Shown here one piece after another: positions 35,701 through 44,067 of a stretch of DNA of 64,000 nucleotides (its first letter is position 1; the number at the start of each line of letters is the position of its first letter). A program made the position numbers and the translations under genes. The notes below the pieces were generated by a model, which worked only from the letters and a program-made list of their open reading frames with translations, searched no databases and was not told where the DNA came from. Source of the stretch: Candidatus Latescibacterota bacterium (lineage in GTDB: Bacteria > Latescibacterota > MWCZ01); contig JAKJDF010000002.1 of the NCBI GenBank assembly GCA_022706085.1, positions 320,372 through 384,371 of the forward strand. The letters are read 5' to 3'.

Positions 35701-38700
35701 TTGTCCACGAACTGGCAGTTTTCCACGACGAGGTACGACGGCAAGCCATCACTGGCGCTTCGAGTTACCCTTGCGGCCTGCGAGCTCCGTGCGGTCTTTA
35801 CGGGCCGTTCCCGCCTGCTTGCCCGTGGAATCTTGGCTTCCCGGTTCTCACTGGCCATCCCGTGGCGCCGCCCGGGTCGTTCCACCCCTGCTGTTCGCTC
35901 TCTTCTTTGCGAGGCGGGCCCCGCTTCGAGGCCGGCCGCGGGGGTTGTCCGGCTTGTCGTGCGGTGAAGTGCTGCGCGTCTTTCGCTTCGGTGTTTCGCT
36001 GTTTTCACGCGCGCGGCCGGTTTGTCATACCCGTATACATCGTAATCGTATCCGTAGACGGCTCCCCCTTCGTAATAACTCTCGTTCCGCGCAAAAGTGC
36101 ACCCCGTGAAGCTGACGGAGGCGTCGTCGAAGGCCACTGCTCCGCCGGCACCGTCAGCATAGTTGTCGGCGAACGTGACGTCCACGAAATCGCCGACCGC
36201 CCCCTCAGTGAACATGGCGGCGCCGCCGTCGTATGCGTCGTTGTCACGAATCGTGGCGTTGCTGACGGTCACCGATGCAGTGTTGCCGTACACCGCGAAT
36301 GCGCCGCCGTCGTATTCGGCCTCCATATCCCGCGCGCCGCTGATGCGCACATAGGACATCTCGATGGAGGCACCCCCTTCGTATCCGCTGCGTCCGGCTT
36401 TTGCGCGTGTCGACAGTGGCCGGTACATCCCACCGTACGATTCCAGCTCGAATCCGTGCCAACCGGTAGCCGTCGAGGCAGGATAAAACCGTATGCTGTC
36501 CGTTTCCGTACCGTGGGCAATCAGACGCCCGTACACGTAGAAAAAGGCTGGTTCCTCGAAGATTACCTCGACGCCCGGTTCAATGGTGAGCACCTCGCCT
36601 TCTGGCAGGGATAGATCTCCGGTCACGCGGTACGGGCTGTTGGCACGGGTCCATGTGGCCGTTCCGATCTCTCCGAACACCACCGTACCGCCGATACTGC
36701 CGCCGCCGGCGGGCGACCACCCCATATCCTGCGTGGTTCCGTCAGGGTCGGAATTCCCGCCCGGGTCTCCCGCGTCAATGCAGGGGCTCCCTTCCGCAAG
36801 CGTGAAATCGCCTCCCGCCGCGTCCACGAACATCGGGTCGGCGTTGATGTTGCCTGTGCCCGGCCAGAAACCTTCGAACGGCACATCGGAATACGCAACC
36901 GTGACATACGCCACCTCGGGCACATAGACATCCCCGTTCGTGTTGCCCCAGACGATGCTGTTCCTGACGGCATGGCCGGGGCTGTACAGGAACAGGCCCC
37001 CCACGCCCGACCGCCCCACATTGCGGGTGACGGTGCCTCTGTCCAGCGAAAGGGACGCATCGGCGTCGAAATACGCGCCGCCGCCGTAATCAGCCTCGTT
37101 GTTCACAATCAGCGCATTGGAAGCCTGCACCACAGAGGCAAATGCGTACACGCCGCCGCCATATCCGGTGCCGGTGGTGACGTTGTCGTGCAACGTGCAG
37201 TTCACAAGCTGGAGTTCGCTGTACCAGACGTCAAACGCGCCGCCAAAGCTCACCGACTGATTGCCCCCGAACTCGCAACTCCAGACGGTGACGTGTGACT
37301 GATCGTAGATTCCAACCGCGCCTCCTCCTTCCGGCGCAGAATTGCCGGTAAACGTGCACGAATCCAGCGTTACGGTGACGTTTTCCCATGCCTCGAACGC
37401 GCCTCCATATCCGCCGCCGGCACCGTCATCACACGTATTGTCTACAAAGGTGGTTCTGGAAATGGTCGCATTGCTGCCGGAGTACACGGTGAGGCCGCCA
37501 CCGTCGCTCACACTCGCGTTGCCCTCCAACATGCTATTTTCCAGCGTCAGTTCGCAGTCATCCCATACAATGATGCCACCGCCATCGGCCTGCGAGCCGT
37601 TCCCGCGGAACTGGCACCCGCGGACTGTGGCGGAACTACCGGTGTAGACCGCCATGGCGCCGCCATCGTCACCCGACTGATTGTTTTCGAACGTACTGGT
37701 TTCAATGGCTAACTGGACGCCGTCCCAGAGGTCGAGCGCGCCGCCGTCTCCCCATGCGTGATTGCCGCGGAACTGAGTCTCCACAATACCGCCTGTGGTC
37801 CGGGAGTAAAGCGCGACACCTCCCGCGTCCTGGCCGGCATTGTTGCTGTCAATCGCGCAACCTTGCATCTGGATGAAGCCCTGGCTCGTATAGATGCCGC
37901 CCCCGTCATACGTCGCGCCGTTCTGTGCCACTGTCGAACCTTGCAGGGCACCTACAGTCCCTTCAAGATACACGGCGCCGCCGCAATCCCCGGACGTGTT
38001 ATTCCTCAGCTGCGCGAGCACGAGCATGACGAAGGACGGTTCGCCGTCCTCGGCACGGCGGGCGACCCGGGCCGCAGGAAGTTGCGGCCGCGCGGGCCGG
38101 TCTGCACGGGAAGGGTGTTTCCCGCGTCCGTCCCCGTTTTGCCCGGACATGCCTGTCCCCGGCCGGAACAGAGGCCCGATCACGTCGTAATCTATCCCGG
38201 CGATGGCTCCGCCAAAGTACCCGGCATGGTTGTTTACGAAGGTGCAACTGATCGCCTGTATGAAGGCATCGGTGAGGTAGATTGCCCCGCCCTGATAGTC
38301 GGCGCTGTTGTCGGCGAAGGTCACGAGGGAAAGCACGCCCCCGGCGCCCTGAGAGAACGCGATCCCTGCCCCCTCGTAGGCGGTGTTGTCGCGTATCACG
38401 CAGTTGGTGAGGGAGAAGGCGGACATGCCGCCGATCACCTCAAACGCTCCGCCGGTTGCCGCGGAATCCGCGTCTTGCACGCCGCTGATCCGCGCGAAGG
38501 CCATCTCGATCGAAGCACCGCCTTCCTGCGTCACACGCGCCGCTTTCGCCCGTTCGGAAAGCGGCTTCACTGCGACCCCGCCTTCAGAATACACCCGGAA
38601 TCCTCGCCACGAACCCTCTCCGGAGGGATAGAAACGTATGCTATCGGCCGCCGTCTCCACGGCGGCAAGAGTCCCCTCCACGGTGAAGAGAGCGTCAGCG

Positions 38701-38912
38701 TCGAAGATGACATCCACACCGGGCTCGATTGTCAGTGTGTCGCCGGAAGGCACATGGATATCCCCGACGACGCGGTACGGGGAGTTCGCCTTTGTCCATG
38801 TTGTTGTGGTTATTTCGCCGGAGACAGGTATCTCCGCGTGCGACCCAGGCGCGGCCGCGAAGAGGGCACAGATACTCAAACCGAGGACTGAGCGAAGGAC
38901 TGCACGGAGCAT
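32748..38912 (-). CDS. Giant parallel beta-helix exoprotein with dockerin and FlgD-like sorting domain
   Basis: A 2054-residue secreted protein. The ATG at 38912 gives the signal peptide MLRAVLRSVLGLSICALFAA. Three modules follow, each opening with a similar block (TWTKANSPYRVVGD...LTIEPGVDVIFDAD) and continuing as Pmp-like beta-helix coils with repeated GGA and FxxN motifs, closing with INADPMFVDA...SPCIDAGDP. Near the end come a type I dockerin-like domain (DVSGDGTVSAGD; DVTANGSTSSYD), a beta-sandwich, and a sorting domain (NAPNPFNPSTVIRYTLP ... WDGRDDQGREVASGTY). Modules 1 and 2 each carry an Arg/Ala-rich insert at the equivalent position (about 238-290 and 955-1058). Likely surface adhesin or polysaccharide-binding protein; a smaller relative is at 41.5 kb. 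Confidence 0.88.
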   Translation of the reverse strand: MLRAVLRSVLGLSICALFAAAPGSHAEIPVSGEITTTTWTKANSPYRVVGDIHVPSGDTLTIEPGVDVIFDADALFTVEGTLAAVETAADSIRFYPSGEGSWRGFRVYSEGGVAVKPLSERAKAARVTQEGGASIEMAFARISGVQDADSAATGGAFEVIGGMSAFSLTNCVIRDNTAYEGAGIAFSQGAGGVLSLVTFADNSADYQGGAIYLTDAFIQAISCTFVNNHAGYFGGAIAGIDYDVIGPLFRPGTGMSGQNGDGRGKHPSRADRPARPQLPAARVARRAEDGEPSFVMLVLAQLRNNTSGDCGGAVYLEGTVGALQGSTVAQNGATYDGGGIYTSQGFIQMQGCAIDSNNAGQDAGGVALYSRTTGGIVETQFRGNHAWGDGGALDLWDGVQLAIETSTFENNQSGDDGGAMAVYTGSSATVRGCQFRGNGSQADGGGIIVWDDCELTLENSMLEGNASVSDGGGLTVYSGSNATISRTTFVDNTCDDGAGGGYGGAFEAWENVTVTLDSCTFTGNSAPEGGGAVGIYDQSHVTVWSCEFGGNQSVSFGGAFDVWYSELQLVNCTLHDNVTTGTGYGGGVYAFASVVQASNALIVNNEADYGGGAYFDADASLSLDRGTVTRNVGRSGVGGLFLYSPGHAVRNSIVWGNTNGDVYVPEVAYVTVAYSDVPFEGFWPGTGNINADPMFVDAAGGDFTLAEGSPCIDAGDPGGNSDPDGTTQDMGWSPAGGGSIGGTVVFGEIGTATWTRANSPYRVTGDLSLPEGEVLTIEPGVEVIFEEPAFFYVYGRLIAHGTETDSIRFYPASTATGWHGFELESYGGMYRPLSTRAKAGRSGYEGGASIEMSYVRISGARDMEAEYDGGAFAVYGNTASVTVSNATIRDNDAYDGGAAMFTEGAVGDFVDVTFADNYADGAGGAVAFDDASVSFTGCTFARNESYYEGGAVYGYDYDVYGYDKPAARVKTAKHRSERRAALHRTTSRTTPAAGLEAGPASQRRERTAGVERPGRRHGMASENREAKIPRASRRERPVKTARSSQAARVTRSASDGLPSYLVVENCQFVDNYSDEDGGALCLEGVEGEFSASSFEQNEAYWEGGAVYSDYSTLSFSLSSFTNNYAPDEGGAVDAAYSTLSFDSCAVKSNVSDDYGSGFSLDGSVYLTVQRSLFEGNSQVDEGGAIVAYNDCHMVIQNSAFIGNSAWSYGGAMAVNANSTLEVYNTSFVDNTSEGTSGAIEVYDYSSATVDGCTFTGNVGMDGGGGVGVYEYGSADVRNSTFRNNGTAFSGGGVDSWYGDVTISGCVFESNTARTDVELDWTYGGALYSNASALNVQRTLIAKNEADHGGGVCLEMDVNASFVNCTIVDNTGVEAGGGISLYDGVVTLNLVNTIVAWNEGGNVLNPSEGLGQVYATYSDIFDEGLWPGEGNINADPMFVDAEGGNYHLAAGSPCINTGDPASEPDPDGTRADMGAFPTERQGGPTPVSGTILTTVWKATKSPYRVVGAISVPADNVLTIEAGVDVLFDADVDFVVNGRIVVTGTETDNVRFLPGETEWGGLSILSPTDTSLFRYARFSGARANAGQYDGAGAMFVNASRAILEHCVVSGNSGTYCGGGMGLDVNAEVWMDHCAVVDNSCGHDGGGIYAARATLHMNRSVVARNGSGGAGDGIQVGFDSVVDLTNCTVVANSGQAFSWYPAGTLTLKNCIVWGNGSAGNITSATYSDIQGGFGGTGNISADPLFVNDAAGDYRLSAGSPCIDAGDPASPHDPDLTRADMGAFPTGEPAHYGDVSGDGTVSAGDASLVLRYVVGIVTTLPRPGAADVTANGSTSSYDAALILRKVLDDTYLFPAEGGGAGAKVAGAVPRLLSWERSGSGWALRVNDPTGILAGDFQFALPDAREVSVTAGEYSAWRQEGSQLHLALVIEPGSGAILVTVDGLSGAPEVLQASFNEGGIPVQAPRPLEFALAQNAPNPFNPSTVIRYTLPENAPVQLTVFSTTGQVIRTLVSAQVEAGSHQAVWDGRDDQGREVASGTYVCRIAAGGYYSAMRMTLAR

Positions 38913-39232
38913 GCGCGGACCCCCCATGGGCGTTGGCTGCGCACCCGGCAGCCAGTTTGTCTGTGCGGTTTGCTGGCGATGGCCACGAACATTATGTATC
39001 GACAAAAATCTGATACCGAAAAAACGGACTCAGCCTTCCGCACGCAGCACACGTGGCTGCACCTCCACCCACCGGCCGAGTGACTATCCGCCTTGATTCA
39101 AAATAATACATCGTCTTGCGAAGAACAGGTGGGTGTTCAGTCATTTGGACGCCGTTTTTTGAACTTCCCGTGCCTTGCCCGCACAGGGGGTTGTGCGCAT
39201 CTTTGACACGACCTAGAAAAGGAGACCGCTTC
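38913..39232. other. Divergent intergenic region, beta-helix gene / aroC
   Basis: A 320-base gap shared by two divergent starts. It contains an AT-rich tract (TTGATTCAAAATAATACATCG, 39094-39114) that could house promoters for either gene, and AAAAGGAGA just before aroC. No gene is supported. Confidence 0.4.
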
Positions 39233-40333
39233 GTGCCCGGCAACAGCTTTGGCCATTCATTCCGGATCACCACGTTCGGCGAATCCCACGGCCCCGCCGT
39301 GGGCGTGGTGGTTGACGGATGCCCGCCCGGAATTCCTCTTGCAGAGGAGGACATTCAGCGCGAGCTGGACCGGCGCCGTCCGGGGCAGAGCCTCATCACG
39401 AGCGCGCGCCACGAGACCGACGTCGCCGAGATTCTCAGCGGGGTGTTCGAAGGTGTTACCACGGGTTGCCCGATCGCGATCCTGGTGCGGAACGAGGACG
39501 CCCGAAGTCGCGATTACGCCGCAATCAAGGAGCTTTTCAGGCCGGGACACGCGGACTTCACCTACCTCGCCAAATACGGTGTGCGGGATTACCGCGGGGG
39601 CGGCAGGGCTTCCGCGCGGGAAACGGTGGGCCGGGTGGCCGCGGGCGCAATTGCAAAGAAAATCCTGGGATACGAAGGTGTATCCGTGATCGGTTACACC
39701 TGCCAGGTCGGCGATGTGAAGATGCCCGCGATGGAAAGAGTGACACTGGAACAGGTGGAAGCAAACCCCGTTCGGTGCCCGGACCCGGAGACTGCTGCGG
39801 CGATGGAAAAGCTCATCATGCAGGTGCGCTCTGAGCGTGACTCCATCGGTAGCGCGGTGGAAATCGTCGCGCGGGGTGTACCGGCGGGGCTGGGTGAGCC
39901 GGTGTTCGACAAGCTCAAGGCCGATCTGGCGAAAGCGCTCATGAGCGTTCCCGCAGTTGTCGGTTTCGAATACGGGTCCGGCTTCGCATCCGTGACCCGC
40001 AGGGGCACGCAGCACAACGACCCGATCATCCGCCGACAGACCGGCTCCGGCGGCGCACCGGTGATCGGCACGAGAACGAACAACGCGGGCGGAATACTGG
40101 GCGGGATAAGTACTGGCGAGCCGATCGTCGTTCGCGTGGCAATCAAGCCCACAGCCAGCATTCCGCAGCCGCTGGAGACGGTGGACACGCAAGGGAACCC
40201 GCAGACCATCACCACCAAGGGGCGGCACGATCCGTGCCTCGCGCCCCGGTTCGTGCCGATCGGCGAGGCCATGGTTGCGCTGGTGCTGGCTGACCACCTG
40301 CTGCGCCAACGGTCAATCCGCGGCACGGAGTAG
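39233..40333 (+). CDS. aroC: Chorismate synthase
   Basis: This 366-residue enzyme converts 5-enolpyruvylshikimate-3-phosphate to chorismate with reduced FMN, the last common step of aromatic amino acid synthesis. Signatures: [40 protein letters not shown], and [16 protein letters not shown]. The conserved HGAA-type histidine region and the [15 protein letters not shown] motif are present. I chose the GTG (not an upstream ATG) because AGGAG is eight bases away and it restores the usual length. No other aro genes are adjacent. Confidence 0.95.
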   Translation: MPGNSFGHSFRITTFGESHGPAVGVVVDGCPPGIPLAEEDIQRELDRRRPGQSLITSARHETDVAEILSGVFEGVTTGCPIAILVRNEDARSRDYAAIKELFRPGHADFTYLAKYGVRDYRGGGRASARETVGRVAAGAIAKKILGYEGVSVIGYTCQVGDVKMPAMERVTLEQVEANPVRCPDPETAAAMEKLIMQVRSERDSIGSAVEIVARGVPAGLGEPVFDKLKADLAKALMSVPAVVGFEYGSGFASVTRRGTQHNDPIIRRQTGSGGAPVIGTRTNNAGGILGGISTGEPIVVRVAIKPTASIPQPLETVDTQGNPQTITTKGRHDPCLAPRFVPIGEAMVALVLADHLLRQRSIRGTE

Positions 40334-40362
40334 GCGAAGGGCGGGGCGGAAGCATACCACAG

Positions 40363-40386
40363 AGATTCTTCGCTTCGCTCAGAATG
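40363..40386 (+). repeat. Dispersed repeat, plus orientation
   Basis: AGATTCTTCGCTTCGCTCAGAATG, matching the 14.77 kb element. With the next copy it forms a large inverted repeat after aroC. Confidence 0.75.
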
Positions 40387-40420
40387 GCGGGTGTTAACGG
40401 GCTCTCCCAAGGTGCGGTGT

Positions 40421-40445
40421 CATTCTGAGCGAAGCGTAGAATCTC
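40421..40445 (-). repeat. Dispersed repeat, inverted orientation
   Basis: CATTCTGAGCGAAGCGTAGAATCTC, the reverse complement of the 40363 copy with small differences. The pair could fold into a long stem across the gap between aroC and the creatininase-family gene. Confidence 0.75.
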
Positions 40446-40480
40446 CTGACAAACCACACAGCACCCTCAAAGGACACCAG

Positions 40481-41245
40481 ATGCAACCGATTCGATTCCA
40501 TGAAATGCGGCCGAGCCAGATCAAACCGATCCGTGAGAAGTTCCCCGTCTGCTACGTGCCGATGGGCGTCCTGGAGTGGCACGGGGAACACAACCCCGTC
40601 GGCCTCGACGCCATCAAAGCCACCGCCATGGCGGAGTATTTCGCGCGCCACATCGGCGGCCTCGTCATGCCGACGGTCTGGTGGGGGGATAACCGCGCCA
40701 TTCTGGCGGAGAACCACTTCGGGCCGGAGATCTGTGCGGATATCGCCAGAGGGCACGGGCTTCCCATGCAGGTTTTTTTCGACGATGCGGAGCGCGCGAA
40801 ACAGGACGGCGAATGGAAAACCTGGGAAGCCGTGATGCGCAACACGTTTTTCGAACTGACCACATTCGGCTTCAAGGTGATCGTGACGATTTCCGGGCAC
40901 TATCCGCTCCACGGACCGGCAATCAACGCGGCCAACGCGTTCGAGCCCACCGGAAGGGCGAAAATCATCTCAATCATCGGGTTCGATCTCGTGAAAGACC
41001 GCTTCGAAGGCGACCACGCGGCGAAGTGGGAGACCTCCTTGATGCTCTACCTGCGGCCTGATCTGGTGGACATGAGCGCGCTCGACCCCGACCCCGCGAA
41101 GAAACCGGTCGGTGTTCTGGGAGTGGACCCCCGCGGGAACGCCTCAGCGGAGTACGGGAAACAGGGCATGGAAGCGATGACCGAGACGCTTCGCCCGAAG
41201 GTGTCTGAGGCACTCGCGGCAATGCGGCAGAATGCGGTAGAGTAA
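40481..41245 (+). CDS. Creatininase-family amidohydrolase
   Basis: This 254-residue metal-dependent amidohydrolase is of the creatininase/MftE family. The metal-binding signature is GVLEWHGEHNPVGLDAIKA (Glu, His and Asp in the right order), followed by SGHYPLHGPAINAA and a later GDHAAKWETSLML that supplies another Glu. The family opens cyclic or peptide amide bonds, including creatinine, formamidopyrimidines and mycofactocin precursors. No mycofactocin or pterin genes are next to it. ATG with AAGGA six bases upstream. Substrate unknown. Confidence 0.85.
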   Translation: MQPIRFHEMRPSQIKPIREKFPVCYVPMGVLEWHGEHNPVGLDAIKATAMAEYFARHIGGLVMPTVWWGDNRAILAENHFGPEICADIARGHGLPMQVFFDDAERAKQDGEWKTWEAVMRNTFFELTTFGFKVIVTISGHYPLHGPAINAANAFEPTGRAKIISIIGFDLVKDRFEGDHAAKWETSLMLYLRPDLVDMSALDPDPAKKPVGVLGVDPRGNASAEYGKQGMEAMTETLRPKVSEALAAMRQNAVE

Positions 41246-41286
41246 CGATACTGCCGTTCGACAGTATGATTCCTGTTACCATTGAG

Positions 41287-41314
41287 TTGACAACTTTCTC
41301 ACGGAGTGTACCTT
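41287..41314 (+). promoter_or_regulatory. Candidate sigma-70-type promoter for the 41.5 kb beta-helix gene
   Basis: TTGACA followed after 16 bases by TACCTT. It lies about 200 bases before the start; a hairpin GTTCCG-TCCGGAC-CGGAAC occurs in the intervening leader. The -10 is a weak match and the promoter consensus of this lineage is unknown. Confidence 0.35.
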
Positions 41315-41517
41315 TTTTCATAGCAGGCAAATACATTTGGCGCCCACAGGCAAATCGTGTTTCCACCACCGTATAACGCGCACGGTCTGCCTCCTTTTGC
41401 GCTCGGGAAAAGTCTTGGTGATATACCGGTTCCGTCCGGACCGGAACAGGATACACCGCGCGGGAGTACCTGGTTTCTCCCGCCGTTTCTTGCGCGTACG
41501 CGTCAAAGGAGGCCACC

Positions 41518-43614
41518 ATGCGTCTGGTTCTCTCTCTCGTATCCCTCCTTGTTGTGGTGTCATCCTCACATGCCCTCGGCACCAGTGTTTCCGGCACAAT
41601 CTCGACGAACACCTCATGGACCAAGGCCAACGCCCCGTACGTGGTGACAGGGGCGACCACAGTCGCCACCGGTGTGACCCTGACAATCGAAGCCGGTGTG
41701 GTCGTCCAGTTCGCCGGATGGTACCCCTTCACGGTTCAGGGAAGGCTGAACGCAAACGGAACCGCCAAGGACTCCGTCCTGTTCGTAAAGGAACCGAGGT
41801 CTGACACATGGCTGGGCCTGGAGTTCGTGGGCAGCGACTCCAGCACCCTGTCGTACACGAGGATCAGCGACGTCGAGGAGGATGATACCGGCGGCGCGGT
41901 GAACGTTGGCGGTACCGCACGCCTGCGGCTCAGTCACTGTGTCATCGCGTACAACTCTGGAATGAACGGCGGTGCGATTTTTAACGGCGACGGTACAAAA
42001 GCCTCGATTGCGTACGCCGATTGGACCGTGATGCACAGCAACCTCGCGGCGTACGATGGAAGCGCGGTTTTCACGCGCGCCACCGCGAAAACCTATCTTA
42101 CGAACTGCACCATCGCGGGCAATGTATCGGGGACCAGCGGGTACGCGGTATTCAGCGATGCGGGAACAATAAGCCTGTTGAACTGCATCGTCTGGGGCAA
42201 CGGCAAGGCTATCGGCGTTCTGAATGGCGGCTCCGTCACGGCAACAACATCTGATATCGAGACCGCCACCGTCTACCCCGGCACGAACAACAAGAACGTA
42301 GACCCGCTGTTCCTGAACCCTGCGGCCCGAGACTACCGTCTACAAGCGGGTTCCCCTTGCATCGGCACGGGTACGGGCGGTGAAGTGATGGGAGCATTTG
42401 CGTACGTCCCGACCACACTAAACCTTCTGGAGCCCGTCGCGAAGCCGGGTGATTCGCTCCTCGTAACCATCCGCGGGACATTCCTGCCGGCATACTCGGT
42501 CGACGTTGCATTCCTGATCAACAAAGCGGTGATCATTCCGGATACCGTGGGCAAACCCCTTGTCTACTCGCATGCGTTCTCATCTGCCGCCGGCGGAACC
42601 GTGTGGTCGAACTTCGTCGGCGACACGCTTTTCCTTTCTTTCACCGCCACGGAGCGCGTCGGCCTGACGAACCAGCCACTGGTCAGCCTGCGGTTCCGCG
42701 TGGCACCGGGTGCGGTGGGTGGCGATTACTTCACCACTTTCGTGCCATCAGAAACAAATATTGACGAACAGCCGGTGGATAACCTCAACAACGGGAAGGT
42801 ATACGTCCAGACGCTGGGAGATGTGACGAAGTCCAGCGGGCTCACGGCCGCGGACGCGACGGAGATCCTCAAATTTGTAGTCCGGTTAAGGCCGGCAATT
42901 GACATCGACCTCGCGGATGTGACCTGCAACCAGAAAGTCACCAGCTTCGATGCCGCGTGGGTGCTGCAGAAAGTGCTGCACCCCGAGTACCTCTTCCCAT
43001 GCGAAGGCGGCGGTCCGCTTCCCCGTCCGGCGGGCCACCCTGCGCTGGTCCTTCGCTGGCAGAGGGAAGGCGACGCGTGGCTGTTGTTCGGCGACCATGC
43101 GGGAGCACTGGCGGGTGACCTGACGCTGGCGCTGGGTTCGGAGGATGCGGTCAACGCGACGGGCAGCGGCACGGTGGTGGCCAACCAGGACGGAAGCGTT
43201 CTGCATGTCGGACTGGTTGATTTCTCCGGGGAGCCATTGCTTCTGCGCATTGAAGGTGCCGGCGTATCCGCGCAGCCGTTAATCCTGGCAGCCGATTTCA
43301 ACGACGGGGAATACAGGATATCCGGATCCCGTCCGGTGGCGCTTGCGCTTGAGCAGAACGTGCCAAACCCGTTCAACCCCTCGACGACGATCCAGTTCCG
43401 CGTTCCGGACGCAGGGTTCGTCAAGCTCGCGATCTATGGCATTGACGGGCAGCTTGTTCGCTCGCTGGTTGCGCGGCACGTCGAAGCGGGCGTGCACGAG
43501 GCGGTGTGGGACGGGCGTGATGATGCAGGTCGGGCCGTGGCGAGCGGAGTGTACGTGTATCGCCTGACTTCGGACCGGGGTGTAATATCAAGGAGGATGG
43601 TGCTGGCGCGGTAG
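41518..43614 (+). CDS. Parallel beta-helix exoprotein with cohesin-like, dockerin-like and sorting domains
   Basis: A 698-residue secreted protein whose start matches the modules of the 2054-residue one (TSVSGTISTNTSWTKANAPY, LTIEAGVVVQFAG). ATG with AAAGGAGG five bases upstream and signal peptide MRLVLSLVSLLVVVSSSHALG. One beta-helix module (30-285) ends NVDPLFLNPAARDYRLQAGSPC. It is followed by a cohesin-like beta-sandwich (VAKPGDSLLVTIRGTFLP ... LVSLRFRVAPGA), a degenerate dockerin (GDVTKSSGLTAAD; DVTCNQKVTSFD), another sandwich, and the sorting domain (NVPNPFNPSTTIQFRVP; WDGRDDAGRAVASGVYVY). Strong terminator after it. The layout resembles carbohydrate-associated surface proteins. Confidence 0.85.
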   Translation: MRLVLSLVSLLVVVSSSHALGTSVSGTISTNTSWTKANAPYVVTGATTVATGVTLTIEAGVVVQFAGWYPFTVQGRLNANGTAKDSVLFVKEPRSDTWLGLEFVGSDSSTLSYTRISDVEEDDTGGAVNVGGTARLRLSHCVIAYNSGMNGGAIFNGDGTKASIAYADWTVMHSNLAAYDGSAVFTRATAKTYLTNCTIAGNVSGTSGYAVFSDAGTISLLNCIVWGNGKAIGVLNGGSVTATTSDIETATVYPGTNNKNVDPLFLNPAARDYRLQAGSPCIGTGTGGEVMGAFAYVPTTLNLLEPVAKPGDSLLVTIRGTFLPAYSVDVAFLINKAVIIPDTVGKPLVYSHAFSSAAGGTVWSNFVGDTLFLSFTATERVGLTNQPLVSLRFRVAPGAVGGDYFTTFVPSETNIDEQPVDNLNNGKVYVQTLGDVTKSSGLTAADATEILKFVVRLRPAIDIDLADVTCNQKVTSFDAAWVLQKVLHPEYLFPCEGGGPLPRPAGHPALVLRWQREGDAWLLFGDHAGALAGDLTLALGSEDAVNATGSGTVVANQDGSVLHVGLVDFSGEPLLLRIEGAGVSAQPLILAADFNDGEYRISGSRPVALALEQNVPNPFNPSTTIQFRVPDAGFVKLAIYGIDGQLVRSLVARHVEAGVHEAVWDGRDDAGRAVASGVYVYRLTSDRGVISRRMVLAR

Positions 43615-43650
43615 GAAACCGCCCGCATCGCGGGATGAACTTCCGTTTCA

Positions 43651-43683
43651 ACGGGGGCGATTGCATCGTCGCCCCCGTTTTTA
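43651..43683 (+). terminator. Intrinsic terminator
   Basis: ACGGGGGCGA and TCGCCCCCGT pair around TTGCATCG and run into TTTTTAT. The same arm sequence is reused in the 45.1 kb terminator. Confidence 0.85.
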
Positions 43684-43717
43684 TGGTGAGGAGAAGCGCT
43701 TCGCCCGCGAACGGCTT

Positions 43718-44032
43718 TCAGCTCGAGTGGTTATGCGTTGGATCGTTGCAGGAGGAGGAAGCAGCTCGGATCCGCTTCACGATTCGCCAGCCGTGAAAAC
43801 CCGCGCTGGCGAGAAACAGCACGGCAAGCAGGATATTGACCGCGCTCGGTTGCACGTAGCAGACAATCGCAAACCCCGCCAGCCCGCAAACCCACGCCAC
43901 TACGAGCAGGGGAAGCACGACGCCGGGAGCCAGCCGAACGGCAACGGTGGTCGCCACGATGAGCATGATCGCCGACGCAACAACCAGCCAGACGCCGGTC
44001 TGGTGGATCTTTATCACGGTCTCGATGGGCAT
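43718..44032 (-). CDS. Small membrane protein, three predicted helices
   Basis: This 104-residue protein has hydrophobic segments at about 12-33, 38-59 and 65-82 (VWLVVASAIMLIVATTVAV, VVLPLLVVAWVCGLAGFAIV, NILLAVLFLASAGFHGW). Lys/Arg and Ser-rich ends suggest a membrane protein. The ATG has AGGAGGT five bases upstream, so it is probably translated. Family not recognised. It follows the dehydrogenase gene on the same strand with a 35-base gap. Confidence 0.65.
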   Translation of the reverse strand: MPIETVIKIHQTGVWLVVASAIMLIVATTVAVRLAPGVVLPLLVVAWVCGLAGFAIVCYVQPSAVNILLAVLFLASAGFHGWRIVKRIRAASSSCNDPTHNHSS

Positions 44033-44067
44033 GTTGACCTCCTCATGTGCGGGGTTACATCGGCGTA

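Noticed and set aside
37758-38891. 377-codon plus-strand frame inside the giant beta-helix gene
   Set aside because: Antisense shadow of a coherent repeat protein.
33000-38900. Regular repeats that could be mistaken for a CRISPR-like array
   Set aside because: They are degenerate coding repeats (GGA and FxxN turns) of a beta-helix, not exact repeats with spacers.
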